Below are positions 7,998-16,568 of a stretch of DNA of 32,999 bases, one piece after another. Position numbers and translations under genes: made by a program. Position 1 is the stretch's first letter. Every line of letters begins with the position of its first letter. The notes beneath the pieces are model-generated. The model was not told the DNA's origin, made no database searches, and saw nothing but the letters and a program-made list of their open reading frames with translations. Origin of the DNA: Actinobacteria bacterium HGW-Actinobacteria-2 (GTDB lineage: Bacteria > Actinomycetota > Actinomycetes > Propionibacteriales > Propionibacteriaceae); NCBI GenBank assembly GCA_002841335.1, contig PHEY01000006.1, positions 1 to 32,999 on the forward strand, given 5' to 3'.

Positions 7998-9077
7998 ATG
8001 TCTGAAACGCTGAAGCCGCAAACGCGTCGCTGGCTCGGCAACGCGCACCTGCAGTACCTCCTCTTCGGTGCGGTGCTGTGCCTGCTCCCGTTGCTGTCCA
8101 GCTCGGGCGTCCTCAAGGCCAGCACCTTGTCGACCCTGGCGTTCGTCCTGATCTACGCCATCGCCGCCATGGGTCTCAACCTGTTGCTGGGCTACTCCGG
8201 CCTCATCTCCTTGGGCACCGCCGGCTTCATGGGTCTGGGTGCCTACCTGGCCGCCTACGTCCAAGACGACCTCGGCCTCGGCTTCTGGGTGGCGCTGCTG
8301 GCGGCCCTGGTGGTCCCCACCTTCATCGGCATCTTGGTCGGGGTGGTGTCCCTGCGAGTGCGCAGCATCTACCTGGCCATCGCCACCTTGTGCATCTCGG
8401 AGATCCTGCTGAAGACCTTCGAACAGGCCGAGTGGTTCACCCGCGGCACCGCCGGCAAACAGTCCAGCTACCCGGTGATCTTCGGTGTGCACACCGATCG
8501 GCAGGCGATGTTCGTGGTGATCGTGATCGCCTTGATCGCGGTGATGATGCTCACTCACAACGTCGTCCACGGCCAGCTCGGACGGGCGCTGCACGCGATG
8601 CGCTCCAGCGAGGTCGCCGCCCAGGCGATGGGGGTGAACATCTTGAAGTACAAGCTGTTCGCCTTCGCTTTGGCCACCTTGTACGCCGGGCTCGCCGGGG
8701 CGCTCTACCTGTTCTTCCTGAAGAGTTCCTACCCCTCGACCTGGAACCTGTTCCTGTCATTGAACGTGATCGCCATGGTCGTCGTCGGCGGGCTCCGCTC
8801 GATCTTCGGCACCGTGGCCGGAGCGTTCGTCATCATCGCGGTGCCGGAGCTGGTGCTGAAGGAGCTGCCGGTGATCGGCGACATTCCTGGCCTGCCCTAC
8901 ATCTTCAGCGGTGTGCTGATCGTGCTGGTGATCATGTTCTTCCCCCAAGGCCTGCAAGGTCTGTGGCAACTGGTGCGCGACGCGATCTCGTCGCGGCGAC
9001 ATCCGTCCGGCCCGGGCACCCCGCGGGCCACGGCCGAGGTCGAACCGCCGCTGGGCACCGAGGCGGTGACCCGGTGA
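7998..9077 (+). CDS. Branched-chain-type ABC transporter permease (LivM-like)
   Basis: Second membrane subunit of the Liv-type importer. The 359-residue protein has an N-terminal hydrophobic helix, then the LivM motif YAIAAMGLNLLLGYSGLISLGTAGFMGLGAY (in pieces, about residues 50-80), the loop RALHAMRSSEVAAQAMGVN, and a C-terminal membrane end followed by a charged tail of about 35 residues. ATG 7998 is chosen; a GTG at 7989 overlapping the livH-like stop is an equally in-frame alternative that adds three residues and would match the 4-base overlaps elsewhere in the locus. The downstream livG-like gene overlaps by GTGA. Confidence 0.9.
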   Translation: MSETLKPQTRRWLGNAHLQYLLFGAVLCLLPLLSSSGVLKASTLSTLAFVLIYAIAAMGLNLLLGYSGLISLGTAGFMGLGAYLAAYVQDDLGLGFWVALLAALVVPTFIGILVGVVSLRVRSIYLAIATLCISEILLKTFEQAEWFTRGTAGKQSSYPVIFGVHTDRQAMFVVIVIALIAVMMLTHNVVHGQLGRALHAMRSSEVAAQAMGVNILKYKLFAFALATLYAGLAGALYLFFLKSSYPSTWNLFLSLNVIAMVVVGGLRSIFGTVAGAFVIIAVPELVLKELPVIGDIPGLPYIFSGVLIVLVIMFFPQGLQGLWQLVRDAISSRRHPSGPGTPRATAEVEPPLGTEAVTR

Positions 9078-9901
9078 CCGCCGCACTTCGCGTCGAAGGC
9101 CTGTCGATCAGCTTCGGCGGACTCAAGGCTCTGGACGATCTGTCCTTCACCGTGAACGAGCGCGAAGTCTTCGGACTGATCGGGCCCAACGGTGCCGGCA
9201 AGACCACCGTGTTCAACTGCGTCACCCAGTTCTACCGTCCCGACGCCGGCGCGGTGTTCTTCCGGGTCGACCCGCAGCGTTTGGCCAAGAACGCCACCAA
9301 GGCCGACACCGAGGACGGCGAACTGAACCTGGTCGGACGTCCGGTGCACTCGATCATTCGCCAGGGGCTGGTGCGCACCTTCCAGAACGTCGAGGTGATC
9401 CCGGAACTCTCGTTGATCGACAACGTGTTGATCGGTGGCCACGTCGACTTCACCGCGAGCATGTTCTCGCAGATGTTCCGGCTGCCGCGTGCCCGCAAGG
9501 AAGAGCGGGCTTATCGGGACAAGGCGATGGCGGCCCTGCGCTTCCTGAAGATCGACCATCTCGCCAACTCGCTCACCGGCGGGCAGCCCTACGGCGTGCG
9601 CAAGAAGTTGGAGATGGCCCGCACCTTGATGGCCGAACCGACGCTGATCATCCTCGATGAGCCGGCCGCCGGACTCAACGATGCCGAAACCGAGGATCTG
9701 GCCGGGATCATCAGCCAGATCCGTGACGACTACCAATGTGCGGTGCTGCTGGTGGAACACGACATGGGCCTGGTGATGAACGTGTGTGACCGGATCTGCG
9801 CGATCTCATTCGGCAAGTTCCTGGCGTTGGGCACTCCGGCTGAGATTCAGCAGGACGCCGCCGTCCACGAGGCCTACCTGGGGGAGCGCGACGATGACTG
9901 A
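9074..9901 (+). CDS. ABC transporter ATP-binding protein (LivG-like)
   Basis: First ATPase of the Liv-type importer. The 275-residue protein has Walker A GPNGAGKTT (37-45), a Q-loop region TFQNVEVIPELS, the signature segment SLTGGQPYGVRKKLEMAR (a LivG-style degenerate signature), Walker B LIILDEPAAGLN and the switch His in VLLVEHDMG. The C-terminal GTPAEIQQDAAVHEAYLG segment is typical of LivG/BCA_ABC_TP_C. GTG 9074 is the start, overlapping the previous stop by four bases. The stretch after Walker A (about 65-95) is somewhat longer than in many LivG proteins. Confidence 0.93.
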   Translation: MTAALRVEGLSISFGGLKALDDLSFTVNEREVFGLIGPNGAGKTTVFNCVTQFYRPDAGAVFFRVDPQRLAKNATKADTEDGELNLVGRPVHSIIRQGLVRTFQNVEVIPELSLIDNVLIGGHVDFTASMFSQMFRLPRARKEERAYRDKAMAALRFLKIDHLANSLTGGQPYGVRKKLEMARTLMAEPTLIILDEPAAGLNDAETEDLAGIISQIRDDYQCAVLLVEHDMGLVMNVCDRICAISFGKFLALGTPAEIQQDAAVHEAYLGERDDD

Positions 9902-10616
9902 CACTGCACTGGAGATCCGCAACCTCAAGATTCGCTACGGCGCCATCGAAGCGGTCAAGGGCATCGACCTGGACGTCCCCGAAGGCAAGGTCGTCGCGCT
10001 GCTCGGCGCCAATGGCGCCGGCAAGACCTCGACGCTGCGCTCGATCTCCGGCCTGACCCCGGCCGCCGAGGGCAGCATCACCTTCTTCGGTCAGGACATC
10101 ACCAAGCTGGAGGCGGAGAAGATCACCCGACTCGGCATCGTCCAGTCGCCCGAAGGACGTCAGGTGTTTCGTGACCTGACGGTTGAAGAGAACCTCCGCA
10201 CCGGTGCATTCACCGTCCGCAGCCGCGCGCAGGTCAAGGCCAACTTCGAACGCTGCTACCGCTACTTTCCGCGACTCGAAGAACGCCGCACCCAGCTGGC
10301 CTACACCCTCTCGGGCGGCGAGCTGCAGATGTTGGCCATCGCCCGCGCGCTGATGGCCAATCCGAAATTGCTGCTCTTGGACGAACCATCCCTCGGCTTG
10401 GCGCCGATGGTGGTCAAGGACATCTTCGCCATCATCGGCGAGATCAAGGCAGAAGGCACCACCGTGCTCATCGTCGAGCAGAACGCCCTGCAAACCCTGA
10501 AGATCGCCGACTACGGCTACGTGCTGGCCACCGGACGCAACCACCTTCACGGACCCGCAGCCGAGCTGATCAAGGACAACACGTTGGTCGAGGCCTATCT
10601 AGGCACAACGAAGTAA
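9894..10616 (+). CDS. ABC transporter ATP-binding protein (LivF-like)
   Basis: Second ATPase of the importer. The 240-residue protein shows Walker A GANGAGKTS (38-46), VQSPEGRQVFRDLTVEENL, which is highly typical of LivF, the signature LSGGELQMLAIARAL, Walker B LLLLDEPSLGLAP and switch His region replaced by VLIVEQNA as in LivF proteins. The ATG at 9894 overlaps the livG-like gene by eight bases. With the two permeases, the LivG homologue and the following binding protein it makes a full five-gene importer. Confidence 0.94.
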   Translation: MTDTALEIRNLKIRYGAIEAVKGIDLDVPEGKVVALLGANGAGKTSTLRSISGLTPAAEGSITFFGQDITKLEAEKITRLGIVQSPEGRQVFRDLTVEENLRTGAFTVRSRAQVKANFERCYRYFPRLEERRTQLAYTLSGGELQMLAIARALMANPKLLLLDEPSLGLAPMVVKDIFAIIGEIKAEGTTVLIVEQNALQTLKIADYGYVLATGRNHLHGPAAELIKDNTLVEAYLGTTK

Positions 10617-10647
10617 CCATCTCCATCCACCAATAGAAGGAAACATC

Positions 10648-11889
10648 GTGAAATCAAAGAAGATAGCCGCGAGCTTGATCACCGCGGTGCTGGCGACTTC
10701 CCTATTCAGTGCCTGCTCCGGCGCCTCCGGCACGACCGGAACCCAGGGCGTGACCAAGGACAAGATCCTGGTCGCCAACAGTGCGGCCACCTCAGGCGCC
10801 TACGCGCCGGTCGGCGTCCCGTTCCTGGCCGGCATGCAGGCCAAGTTCGACGCGGTGAACAAGGCCGGCGGCATCGACGGACGAAAGATCGAGTTCATCC
10901 ACGTCGACGACGAGTTCGATCCGGCCAAGGGCAGCGCGGCGCTGACCAAGTTCATCGAGGACGACAAGGTGTTCGCCATCGTCGGCGACTTCGGCACCCC
11001 GGTGGTGGCGGCCACGGTCGGCACCCTGAAGGAGACCGGTATTCCCTCGGTCTACTTCGCCACCGGCATCGGCCAGCTCTATGCCGAGAAGGCCACCACG
11101 AACGCCGAGGGCTACAACCTCTTCCCGGTGCAGCCGATCTATCGCACCGAAGGCGGCATCATGGCCGCCTACGCCAAGGCGAAGTTCGGCGCCACGAAGG
11201 TGGGCATCATCTACACCAACGACGACGCCGGCATGGATCTGGAGAAGGGCGCTGTCGCCCAGCTGAAGCAGGTCTCCGGCGTGGAGTACGTCGAAGAGCA
11301 GGTCGCAGCCGGCGCCGCGGACGTCTCCGCAGCCGTCACCAGCATCAAGAACGCCGGGGTCGACTTCGTGATCGTGGCTGCCATCCAGGCGACCATGCCG
11401 ACCATCGTGAAGGAACTCGCTGCTCAGGGCGTCAACAAGCCGGCCATCACCACCTACGTCAACGTCTCCTCCAAGATGAGTGAAGCGGTCGTGAAGGACA
11501 TCACCGGCAAGTTCGATCTGTACGGACTGGGTTGGGTCGACTACTCCAGCGACGTGGCCAAGGCCTCGCTGAAGGAATACCAGGCGTCGGTGGCGGCGGA
11601 GTACGCCAACAACACCTACGCCCAGACCGGTTGGATCGCGGCCTCCTTCTTCGTCGAAGGCCTCAAGCGGCTCGAAGGCAAGGACGTCACCTGGGACGCC
11701 TACATGAAGGCGATGGAGTCCGCACCGATCCAGAACCCCTTCGGCGGCACCATCAACTACGCCAATGGCGCCCGCTTGGGCACCCAGGAGATGAACCTCT
11801 CGAAGGTCGTTCCCACCGACGCCGCGCATCCGGCCGGCTGGGAGCAGGTCGAGGGTCTGCAGAGCGTGGCCGCCCTGCTGAAGAAGTGA
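10648..11889 (+). CDS. Branched-chain-type ABC transporter substrate-binding lipoprotein (LivK-like)
   Basis: Extracellular type I periplasmic-binding-fold protein that captures the substrate. The 413-residue precursor has a lipoprotein signal: a KSKK n-region, hydrophobic core, and SLFSAC with lipidated Cys23. The mature part begins GVTKDKILVANSAATSGAYAPVG, the Peripla_BP_6 opening, and includes VGDFGTPVVAATVGTLKETGIPSVY and VGIIYTNDDAGMDLEKG. The GTG at 10648 follows AGAAGGAAA. The gene lies 31 bases after the livF-like gene and is followed by GC-rich hairpins before the CoA genes. The ligand is not predictable from the sequence; acid-binding members of this family exist alongside amino-acid binders. 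Confidence 0.93.
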   Translation: MKSKKIAASLITAVLATSLFSACSGASGTTGTQGVTKDKILVANSAATSGAYAPVGVPFLAGMQAKFDAVNKAGGIDGRKIEFIHVDDEFDPAKGSAALTKFIEDDKVFAIVGDFGTPVVAATVGTLKETGIPSVYFATGIGQLYAEKATTNAEGYNLFPVQPIYRTEGGIMAAYAKAKFGATKVGIIYTNDDAGMDLEKGAVAQLKQVSGVEYVEEQVAAGAADVSAAVTSIKNAGVDFVIVAAIQATMPTIVKELAAQGVNKPAITTYVNVSSKMSEAVVKDITGKFDLYGLGWVDYSSDVAKASLKEYQASVAAEYANNTYAQTGWIAASFFVEGLKRLEGKDVTWDAYMKAMESAPIQNPFGGTINYANGARLGTQEMNLSKVVPTDAAHPAGWEQVEGLQSVAALLKK

Positions 11890-11895
11890 AATGAC

Positions 11896-11961
11896 CGCCG
11901 TCGGCCCCCTTCGCTGACGGCGTGACGGGGTGGGGGTCCCGCCCATTCGACCCCCACCCCG
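11896..11961 (+). other. Tandem GC-rich hairpins after the binding-protein gene
   Basis: Two inverted repeats follow the stop codon: CGCCGTC/GACGGCG (11896-11902 with 11916-11922) and a perfect 13-base stem at 11926-11938 with 11949-11961 (CGGGGTGGGGGTC and its complement). Neither is followed by a T-tract. They probably protect the 3' end of the transporter mRNA or partly end transcription, separating high expression of the binding protein from the enzymes downstream. Confidence 0.6.
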
Positions 11962-12001
11962 CCCCTCACAGTCCCCACCAGCATCAACACCAAGGCAAAC
12001 A

Positions 12002-13036
12002 ATGAGCACCCACGGCAACATCGGGATTCTGGGCTACGGCCTCTATCTCCCCGAGCACCGGATGACCGCCAAGGACATCTCCGAGGCGACCGGTGGCACC
12101 TGGTCGGAACAGGCAGTGATCGACAAGCTCGGGATCATCTCCAAGCCCGTTCCCGGACCGGGCGACGGCACCCAAGAGATGGGTGCCCTGGCAGCCCTGG
12201 ACGCTTTGGAGCGCACCGGTCTGGACCCCGCCGAGATCGACGTCATCTTGTGCGTCGGAGAGGAGTGGAAGGAGTACGGGCTGACCACCTCGGCGCTGTA
12301 CATCCAAGACCGGATCGGTGCCACCAACGCCTGGGGGATCGACATCGCCAACCGCTGCTGCACCACGCTGACCGGTCTGAAGATGGCCAAGGACATGCTT
12401 CTGGCCGACGATGACATCGACACCATCCTGGTGGCCGGCGGCTACCGCAACGGTGACTTCGTCGACTACACCGATGCGACGGTGTCGATGATGTTCAACC
12501 TGGGTGCCGGCGGCGGGGCGTTCATCGTCCGCAAGGGCATGGATTCCAACTTGATCCTGGGCACCCACATCATCGCCGACGGCTCCTTGGTGCACACCGC
12601 CGGGGTGCAGATCGGCGGCATCAACGAGCCCTTCACGCCCGACAACGTCGATGAGGGCTATCGCTCCTTGCGACTGATGGACGCGGTGCGGATGAAGGAC
12701 ACCCTGAATCAACACAGCCTGCCCAACTGGTACACCTGCATCGACGAGAGCCTGCGCAAGAGCGGCGGGCTCGACCGTACCGACATCGACTACCTCGGGA
12801 TTCTGCACTTCAAGCGCAGCCAGCACCTGGCGATGGTGGCCGAACTCGGACTCACCGAAGACCAGACCACCTATCTGGAGGACTACGGCCATATCGGCCA
12901 GGTCGACCAGATGCTCACCCTCCACCTCGGCCTGCAGGCCGGGAAGATCACCGACGGCTCGTTGGTCACCCTCATCGCGGCCGGCATCGGCTACGTGTGG
13001 GCCTCGACCTGTATCCGTTGGGGAAAGGCCAACTGA
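12002..13036 (+). CDS. FabH/HMG-CoA synthase-like condensing enzyme (KAS III family)
   Basis: A thiolase-fold enzyme that forms or breaks a C-C bond next to a thioester. The 344-residue protein aligns by motif with beta-ketoacyl synthase III: the nucleophile is in GIDIANRCCTTLTG (Cys119 by alignment to the D-V-A-A-A-C motif, Cys120 adjacent), and the catalytic His is in YLGILHFKRSQHL (His269). Where FabH has Asn in GNTSAAS, this protein has YGHIGQVDQ, placing His297 at the third catalytic position. It therefore is probably not an ordinary fatty-acid initiator. The setting, with CoA-transferase, hydrolase and thiolase downstream, points to a CoA-level step in catabolism: condensation with acetyl-CoA or cleavage of a beta-keto compound (inference). 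The ATG at 12002 follows AAGG; longer readings upstream run through the hairpins. Confidence 0.82.
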   Translation: MSTHGNIGILGYGLYLPEHRMTAKDISEATGGTWSEQAVIDKLGIISKPVPGPGDGTQEMGALAALDALERTGLDPAEIDVILCVGEEWKEYGLTTSALYIQDRIGATNAWGIDIANRCCTTLTGLKMAKDMLLADDDIDTILVAGGYRNGDFVDYTDATVSMMFNLGAGGGAFIVRKGMDSNLILGTHIIADGSLVHTAGVQIGGINEPFTPDNVDEGYRSLRLMDAVRMKDTLNQHSLPNWYTCIDESLRKSGGLDRTDIDYLGILHFKRSQHLAMVAELGLTEDQTTYLEDYGHIGQVDQMLTLHLGLQAGKITDGSLVTLIAAGIGYVWASTCIRWGKAN

Positions 13037-13037
13037 C

Positions 13038-14384
13038 ATGTTCGACTACCGCTCAAAGCTGATCAGCGTCGATCAGGCTTTGGAGCTCATCAACGACGGC
13101 GACAACATCACCGTCGGTCTGGGCGCCAATGAGCCCCCGGCGTTCCTGGGCAATCTGCACCAGATCGCCGACCGGGTGAATGACGTGACGATCACCAACT
13201 GCCTGCCGACCGTGCCGGGGGAGTACCTGTCGGTGGAGAACGTGACCAAGGCGTTCTGGATCGACAGCTGGTTCTCCACGCCGCAGTTGCGCACCCTGTC
13301 GGCCACCGGACGGGTCAGCTACATCCCCAACCACCTGCACTTGGCCGGAACCAAGCGGAACTTCCACTCCCGGGCCAACATCATGATCTCGCTGGCGTCC
13401 ATGCCGGGGGCGGGCGGTCGTACCCGCTTCGCCTGCGGCAACACCTATGAGGAGAAGATCGGCAGCCAGGCCGACCTGCGGATCCTGGAGATCAGCCCGA
13501 ACGCGCCGTACTCGTTCGGTCAGAACTACCTCGACTGGGACCAGATCGACTACGTCATCGAGTCCGACGGGCTCCCCGGGACGATCCCGGCGGCCAAACC
13601 CAACGAGAAGGACCTCGCCATCGGACGGGCCATCGCCGACCTGGTCGAGGACGGCGACTGCGTCCAGGTAGGGATCGGTGGCATTCCCAACGCCGTGTGC
13701 AGCTACCTGGCCGAGAAGCGCGACCTGGGTATCCACACCGAGATGATGACCACCGGAATCATGGAGCTGATGCGGGCCGGGGTGGTCACCGGAGCCCGCA
13801 AACAGGTCGACGTCGGCAAGACGGTGTTCGCCTTCGCCCTGGGCAGCCAGGAGATGTACCAGTTCATCGACAACAACCCCGACTGCTTCACCGGCCGCGG
13901 TGAAGAGGTCAACAACCCGTGGATGATCGCCCGCAACGACAACCAGGTGAGCATCAACACCACCGTCGAGGTGGACCTGACCGGTCAGTGCTGCTCTGAG
14001 AGCATCGGCACGTTCCAGATCTCCGGCACCGGAGGTCAGTCCGATACCGCCACTGGTGCGCAGCGCTCGAAGAACGGCCGCTCGATCATCGCGCTCTACA
14101 GCACGCTGGAGAAGGTCAACAAGGAGACCGGTCAGACCGAGACGATCTCCAAGATCGTGCCGACCCTGCGTCCGGGAGCTGCGGTGTCGTTGTCGCGCAA
14201 TGACGTCGACTGGGTGGTCACCGAGTACGGCGCGGTGAGCCTGCGCGGCACGAACATCCGCGAACGGGTGGAGCGGTTGATCTCGATTGCGCACCCGTCC
14301 ATGCGCGACCACTTGTACGCCGAGGCCGTGAAGTGCGGCTTCATCTCGGTGGCACCGTCGGTGTCGCGGGTCGCGGGAGCCTGA
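13038..14384 (+). CDS. Acetyl-CoA hydrolase/transferase-family CoA-transferase
   Basis: Moves CoA between acids, for example from acetyl-CoA to the imported acid, so activation costs no ATP ligase. The 448-residue protein is colinear with 4-hydroxybutyrate/succinate:acetate CoA-transferases. Visible motifs are VGIGGIPNAV (about 211-220), INTTVEVDLTGQCCSESIG with the likely catalytic Glu311, the oxyanion loop ISGTGGQSD (329-336) and TEYGAVSLRGTNIRER near the C-terminus. The gene starts one base after the condensing-enzyme stop and is followed four bases later by the hydrolase gene. No acyl-CoA synthetase is encoded anywhere in the locus, so this is the only visible activation enzyme. Acid specificity is unknown. 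Confidence 0.92.
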   Translation: MFDYRSKLISVDQALELINDGDNITVGLGANEPPAFLGNLHQIADRVNDVTITNCLPTVPGEYLSVENVTKAFWIDSWFSTPQLRTLSATGRVSYIPNHLHLAGTKRNFHSRANIMISLASMPGAGGRTRFACGNTYEEKIGSQADLRILEISPNAPYSFGQNYLDWDQIDYVIESDGLPGTIPAAKPNEKDLAIGRAIADLVEDGDCVQVGIGGIPNAVCSYLAEKRDLGIHTEMMTTGIMELMRAGVVTGARKQVDVGKTVFAFALGSQEMYQFIDNNPDCFTGRGEEVNNPWMIARNDNQVSINTTVEVDLTGQCCSESIGTFQISGTGGQSDTATGAQRSKNGRSIIALYSTLEKVNKETGQTETISKIVPTLRPGAAVSLSRNDVDWVVTEYGAVSLRGTNIRERVERLISIAHPSMRDHLYAEAVKCGFISVAPSVSRVAGA

Positions 14385-14388
14385 TCAC

Positions 14389-15207
14389 ATGGCCACCTTC
14401 GACTTCGACGGCATCGGCCTCAACTACGAAGACCACGGCAGTGGGACGCCGCTGCTGATCCTGAATGGGATCTTCATGTCGTGCGCATCGTGGGCCGGCT
14501 TCGTCGACACCTTCAGCGAGCGCAACCGACTGCTACTGCTGGACCTGGTCGATCAAGGTGCCAGCGACAAGGTCGAGTTCGAGTACACCCAGGAGCTGCA
14601 GGAACGAGCAGTGCTGGCGTTCCTCGACCATCTCGGACTTGCCAAGGTCAGCATCTGCGGGGTGAGCTACGGCGGCGAGGTCGCCATGCGGTTCGCGGCC
14701 CGCCACCCCGATCGGGTCGAGAAGCTGATCCTGGCCAACACCACCGCCTACACCTCGTGCTGGTTGCGGGACATCGGCCACTCGTGGGAGCGGGCGATGG
14801 GCACCCACGATGGCCACGTCTTCTTCGCCACCTGCATTCCGATCGTGTACTCCCCGACGTTCTACGAGACCAACTACTCCTGGCTCTCGGCGCGCGAGGA
14901 CATGTTCGTCGAACACTTCACCCCAGCGGTCTATGACGCCTTCGCCCGCCTGACCCGCAGCGCTGAGAACCATGACGAGCGAAAGAACCTGCCTCGGATC
15001 ACCGCGCCGACGCTGGTCATCTCGGCCGAGCTCGACTACGTCACACCGCTGCCCAACCAGCGGGAACTCGTTGCCGGGATCCCCGGCGCCGCCCACGTGG
15101 TGATCCAAGACGCCGGGCACGCCGCGATGTACGAGAAGCCCAGCGAGTTCGCCTCCCTGGTGCTTGGTTTCGTCAACACCGACGCCGCAGCCATCGCCAT
15201 CTCCTAA
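14389..15207 (+). CDS. Alpha/beta hydrolase
   Basis: Predicted serine hydrolase acting on an ester, thioester or C-C bond; substrate unknown. The 272-residue protein has the oxyanion segment LLILNGIFMS in place of the usual HG motif, the nucleophile elbow ICGVSYGGEVAM (Ser93), the acid in VISAELDYVTP (Asp216) and the base in QDAGHAAMYEKP (His244). The absence of the common HGxP oxyanion motif is unusual. The gene starts four bases after the CoA-transferase stop, between it and the thiolase, so its reaction most likely belongs to the same pathway: hydrolysis of a CoA thioester, a lactone or a beta-diketone are all possible. Confidence 0.85.
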   Translation: MATFDFDGIGLNYEDHGSGTPLLILNGIFMSCASWAGFVDTFSERNRLLLLDLVDQGASDKVEFEYTQELQERAVLAFLDHLGLAKVSICGVSYGGEVAMRFAARHPDRVEKLILANTTAYTSCWLRDIGHSWERAMGTHDGHVFFATCIPIVYSPTFYETNYSWLSAREDMFVEHFTPAVYDAFARLTRSAENHDERKNLPRITAPTLVISAELDYVTPLPNQRELVAGIPGAAHVVIQDAGHAAMYEKPSEFASLVLGFVNTDAAAIAIS

Positions 15208-15230
15208 GCCGACCTACAGAGGAACCCGAA

Positions 15231-16409
15231 ATGACCGACATCTATATCGTCTCCGCTTGCCGCACGGCCGTTGGCAGCTTCGGCGGCAGTTTGAAGGACG
15301 TGCCCGCCGCCGCGCTCGGCGCCGCCGTGATCAAGGCCGCAATGGAGCGGGCGAACGTCGCCGCCGACCAGGTCGATGAGGTCTACTTCGGCTGCGTGTT
15401 GGCCGCCGGCGCCGGCCAGAACGTCGCTCGTCAGGCTGCGATCGGTGCCGGGATCGGCGTGGAGACGCCCGCCACAACGGTCAACATGTTGTGCGGCTCA
15501 GGCATGAAGACCGTTGTCGAGGCTGCCCGAACGATCTTGGCCGGCGATGCCCAGGTTGTCGTGGCCGGCGGCACCGAGAACATGTCGGCCGCGCCGTACC
15601 TGGTGCCGTCCCAACGCTGGGGGGCTCGGATGGGGGAGGCGACCATGGTCGACTCGATGCTCTACGACGGACTGACCGATGTGTTCAGCAACCAGTCGAT
15701 GGGCATCACGGCAGAGAACGTCGCCGATCAGTGGGGCATCACCCGCGACCAGATGGACGCGCTGGCGTTGGCGTCCCAGACCAAGGCTGCGGCGGCGGTG
15801 GCTGCCGGCCGCTTCGCCGACGAGATCGTTCCGGTCACGGTGAAGGTGAAGCGCGAGGAGAAGGTCTTCGACACCGATGAGTACCCCCGCGCCACCACCG
15901 CCGAGGCGCTGGCGAAGCTGCGTCCCGCCTTCAAGACCGATGGGCGAGTGACCGCGGGCAACGCGTCGGGGATCAACGACGGCGCTGCTGCCATCGTGGT
16001 GGCCAGCGGCGAGGCCGTGGCTGCGCTCGGGCTGAAGCCGCTGGCCAAGCTGGTCGGGTGGGGCCAGGCCGGGGTCGATCCGTCGATCATGGGGGTGGGC
16101 CCGATCGAGGCCACCCGACGAGCGCTCGCCAAGGCTGAACTGAGCGTCGACCAGCTGGATCTGATCGAGGCCAACGAGGCCTTCGCGGCCCAGGCCCAGG
16201 CCGTGGGCAACGACCTGGGGTGGGATTGGTCGAAGGTGAACGTCAACGGCGGCGCGATCGCGCTGGGGCACCCGATCGGCGCCTCGGGGGCGCGAATCAT
16301 CGTCACTTTGCTCAACGAGCTGGCTCGACGACCGCAGGACCGCTACGGGCTGGCTACCTTGTGCATCGGCGGAGGCATGGGCATCGCGACCGTGTTCGAA
16401 GCATGCTGA
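15231..16409 (+). CDS. Acetyl-CoA C-acetyltransferase (thiolase)
   Basis: Cleaves 3-ketoacyl-CoA with CoA to acetyl-CoA plus a shortened acyl-CoA, or the reverse condensation. The 392-residue protein has all thiolase signatures: NMLCGSGMK with nucleophile Cys88, the GGTENMS segment, NVNGGAIALGHPIGASGAR with catalytic His (about residue 349), and the C-terminal CIGGGMG with the second Cys (about 379). Length and motifs are those of biosynthetic-type/degradative thiolases such as AtoB. It is preceded by AGAGGA and ends the rightward operon. It supplies the final step for the dehydrogenase and hydratase encoded on the opposite arm. Confidence 0.94.
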   Translation: MTDIYIVSACRTAVGSFGGSLKDVPAAALGAAVIKAAMERANVAADQVDEVYFGCVLAAGAGQNVARQAAIGAGIGVETPATTVNMLCGSGMKTVVEAARTILAGDAQVVVAGGTENMSAAPYLVPSQRWGARMGEATMVDSMLYDGLTDVFSNQSMGITAENVADQWGITRDQMDALALASQTKAAAAVAAGRFADEIVPVTVKVKREEKVFDTDEYPRATTAEALAKLRPAFKTDGRVTAGNASGINDGAAAIVVASGEAVAALGLKPLAKLVGWGQAGVDPSIMGVGPIEATRRALAKAELSVDQLDLIEANEAFAAQAQAVGNDLGWDWSKVNVNGGAIALGHPIGASGARIIVTLLNELARRPQDRYGLATLCIGGGMGIATVFEAC

Positions 16410-16505
16410 GTGCCGCGCCGCCGCCGCGACCGTTCGGGGTCTCATCCCCGGCTGAAGGCGGGTGGTCAGCCTAGAATCGCCATCGATGAGAACCCGCGCG
16501 AGGCG

Positions 16506-16546
16506 TCCAGGTGCGCCCACGCGAGGGAGACAACCAGTCACCTGGA
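16506..16546. repeat. Inverted repeat ahead of the tetR-like gene
   Basis: TCCAGGTG (16506-16513) and CACCTGGA (16539-16546) form 8-base arms around a 25-base spacer, ending 22 bases before the regulator's start codon. Within the spacer, GACAACC (16529-16535) repeats one half of the palindrome at 6698-6713. It may be a regulatory site for autoregulation; a chance repeat is not excluded. Confidence 0.35.
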
Positions 16547-16568
16547 CCGCTGGTGAAAGGCCGAGGCA

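Noticed and set aside
8078-9901. Apparent 607-codon protein joining part of livM to livG
   Set aside because: The first half is an out-of-frame Arg/His/Pro-rich reading of livM; only the part from GTG 9074 is LivG.
11926-11961. Rho-independent terminator after the livK-like gene
   Set aside because: The stem is perfect but no T-tract follows and the next genes belong functionally to the same locus, so it is listed as a hairpin rather than a terminator.
10792-12021. Long open frame (about 409 codons) antisense to the livK-like gene
   Set aside because: It is a codon-bias shadow: rich in Gly, Asp, Val and His, with no domain motif or ribosome site, and the plus-strand frame has a full signal peptide and binding-protein fold.
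13053-14312. Long open frame antisense to the CoA-transferase gene
   Set aside because: Composition is typical of a high-GC shadow and no motif is visible, while the opposite strand encodes a complete enzyme with catalytic residues.
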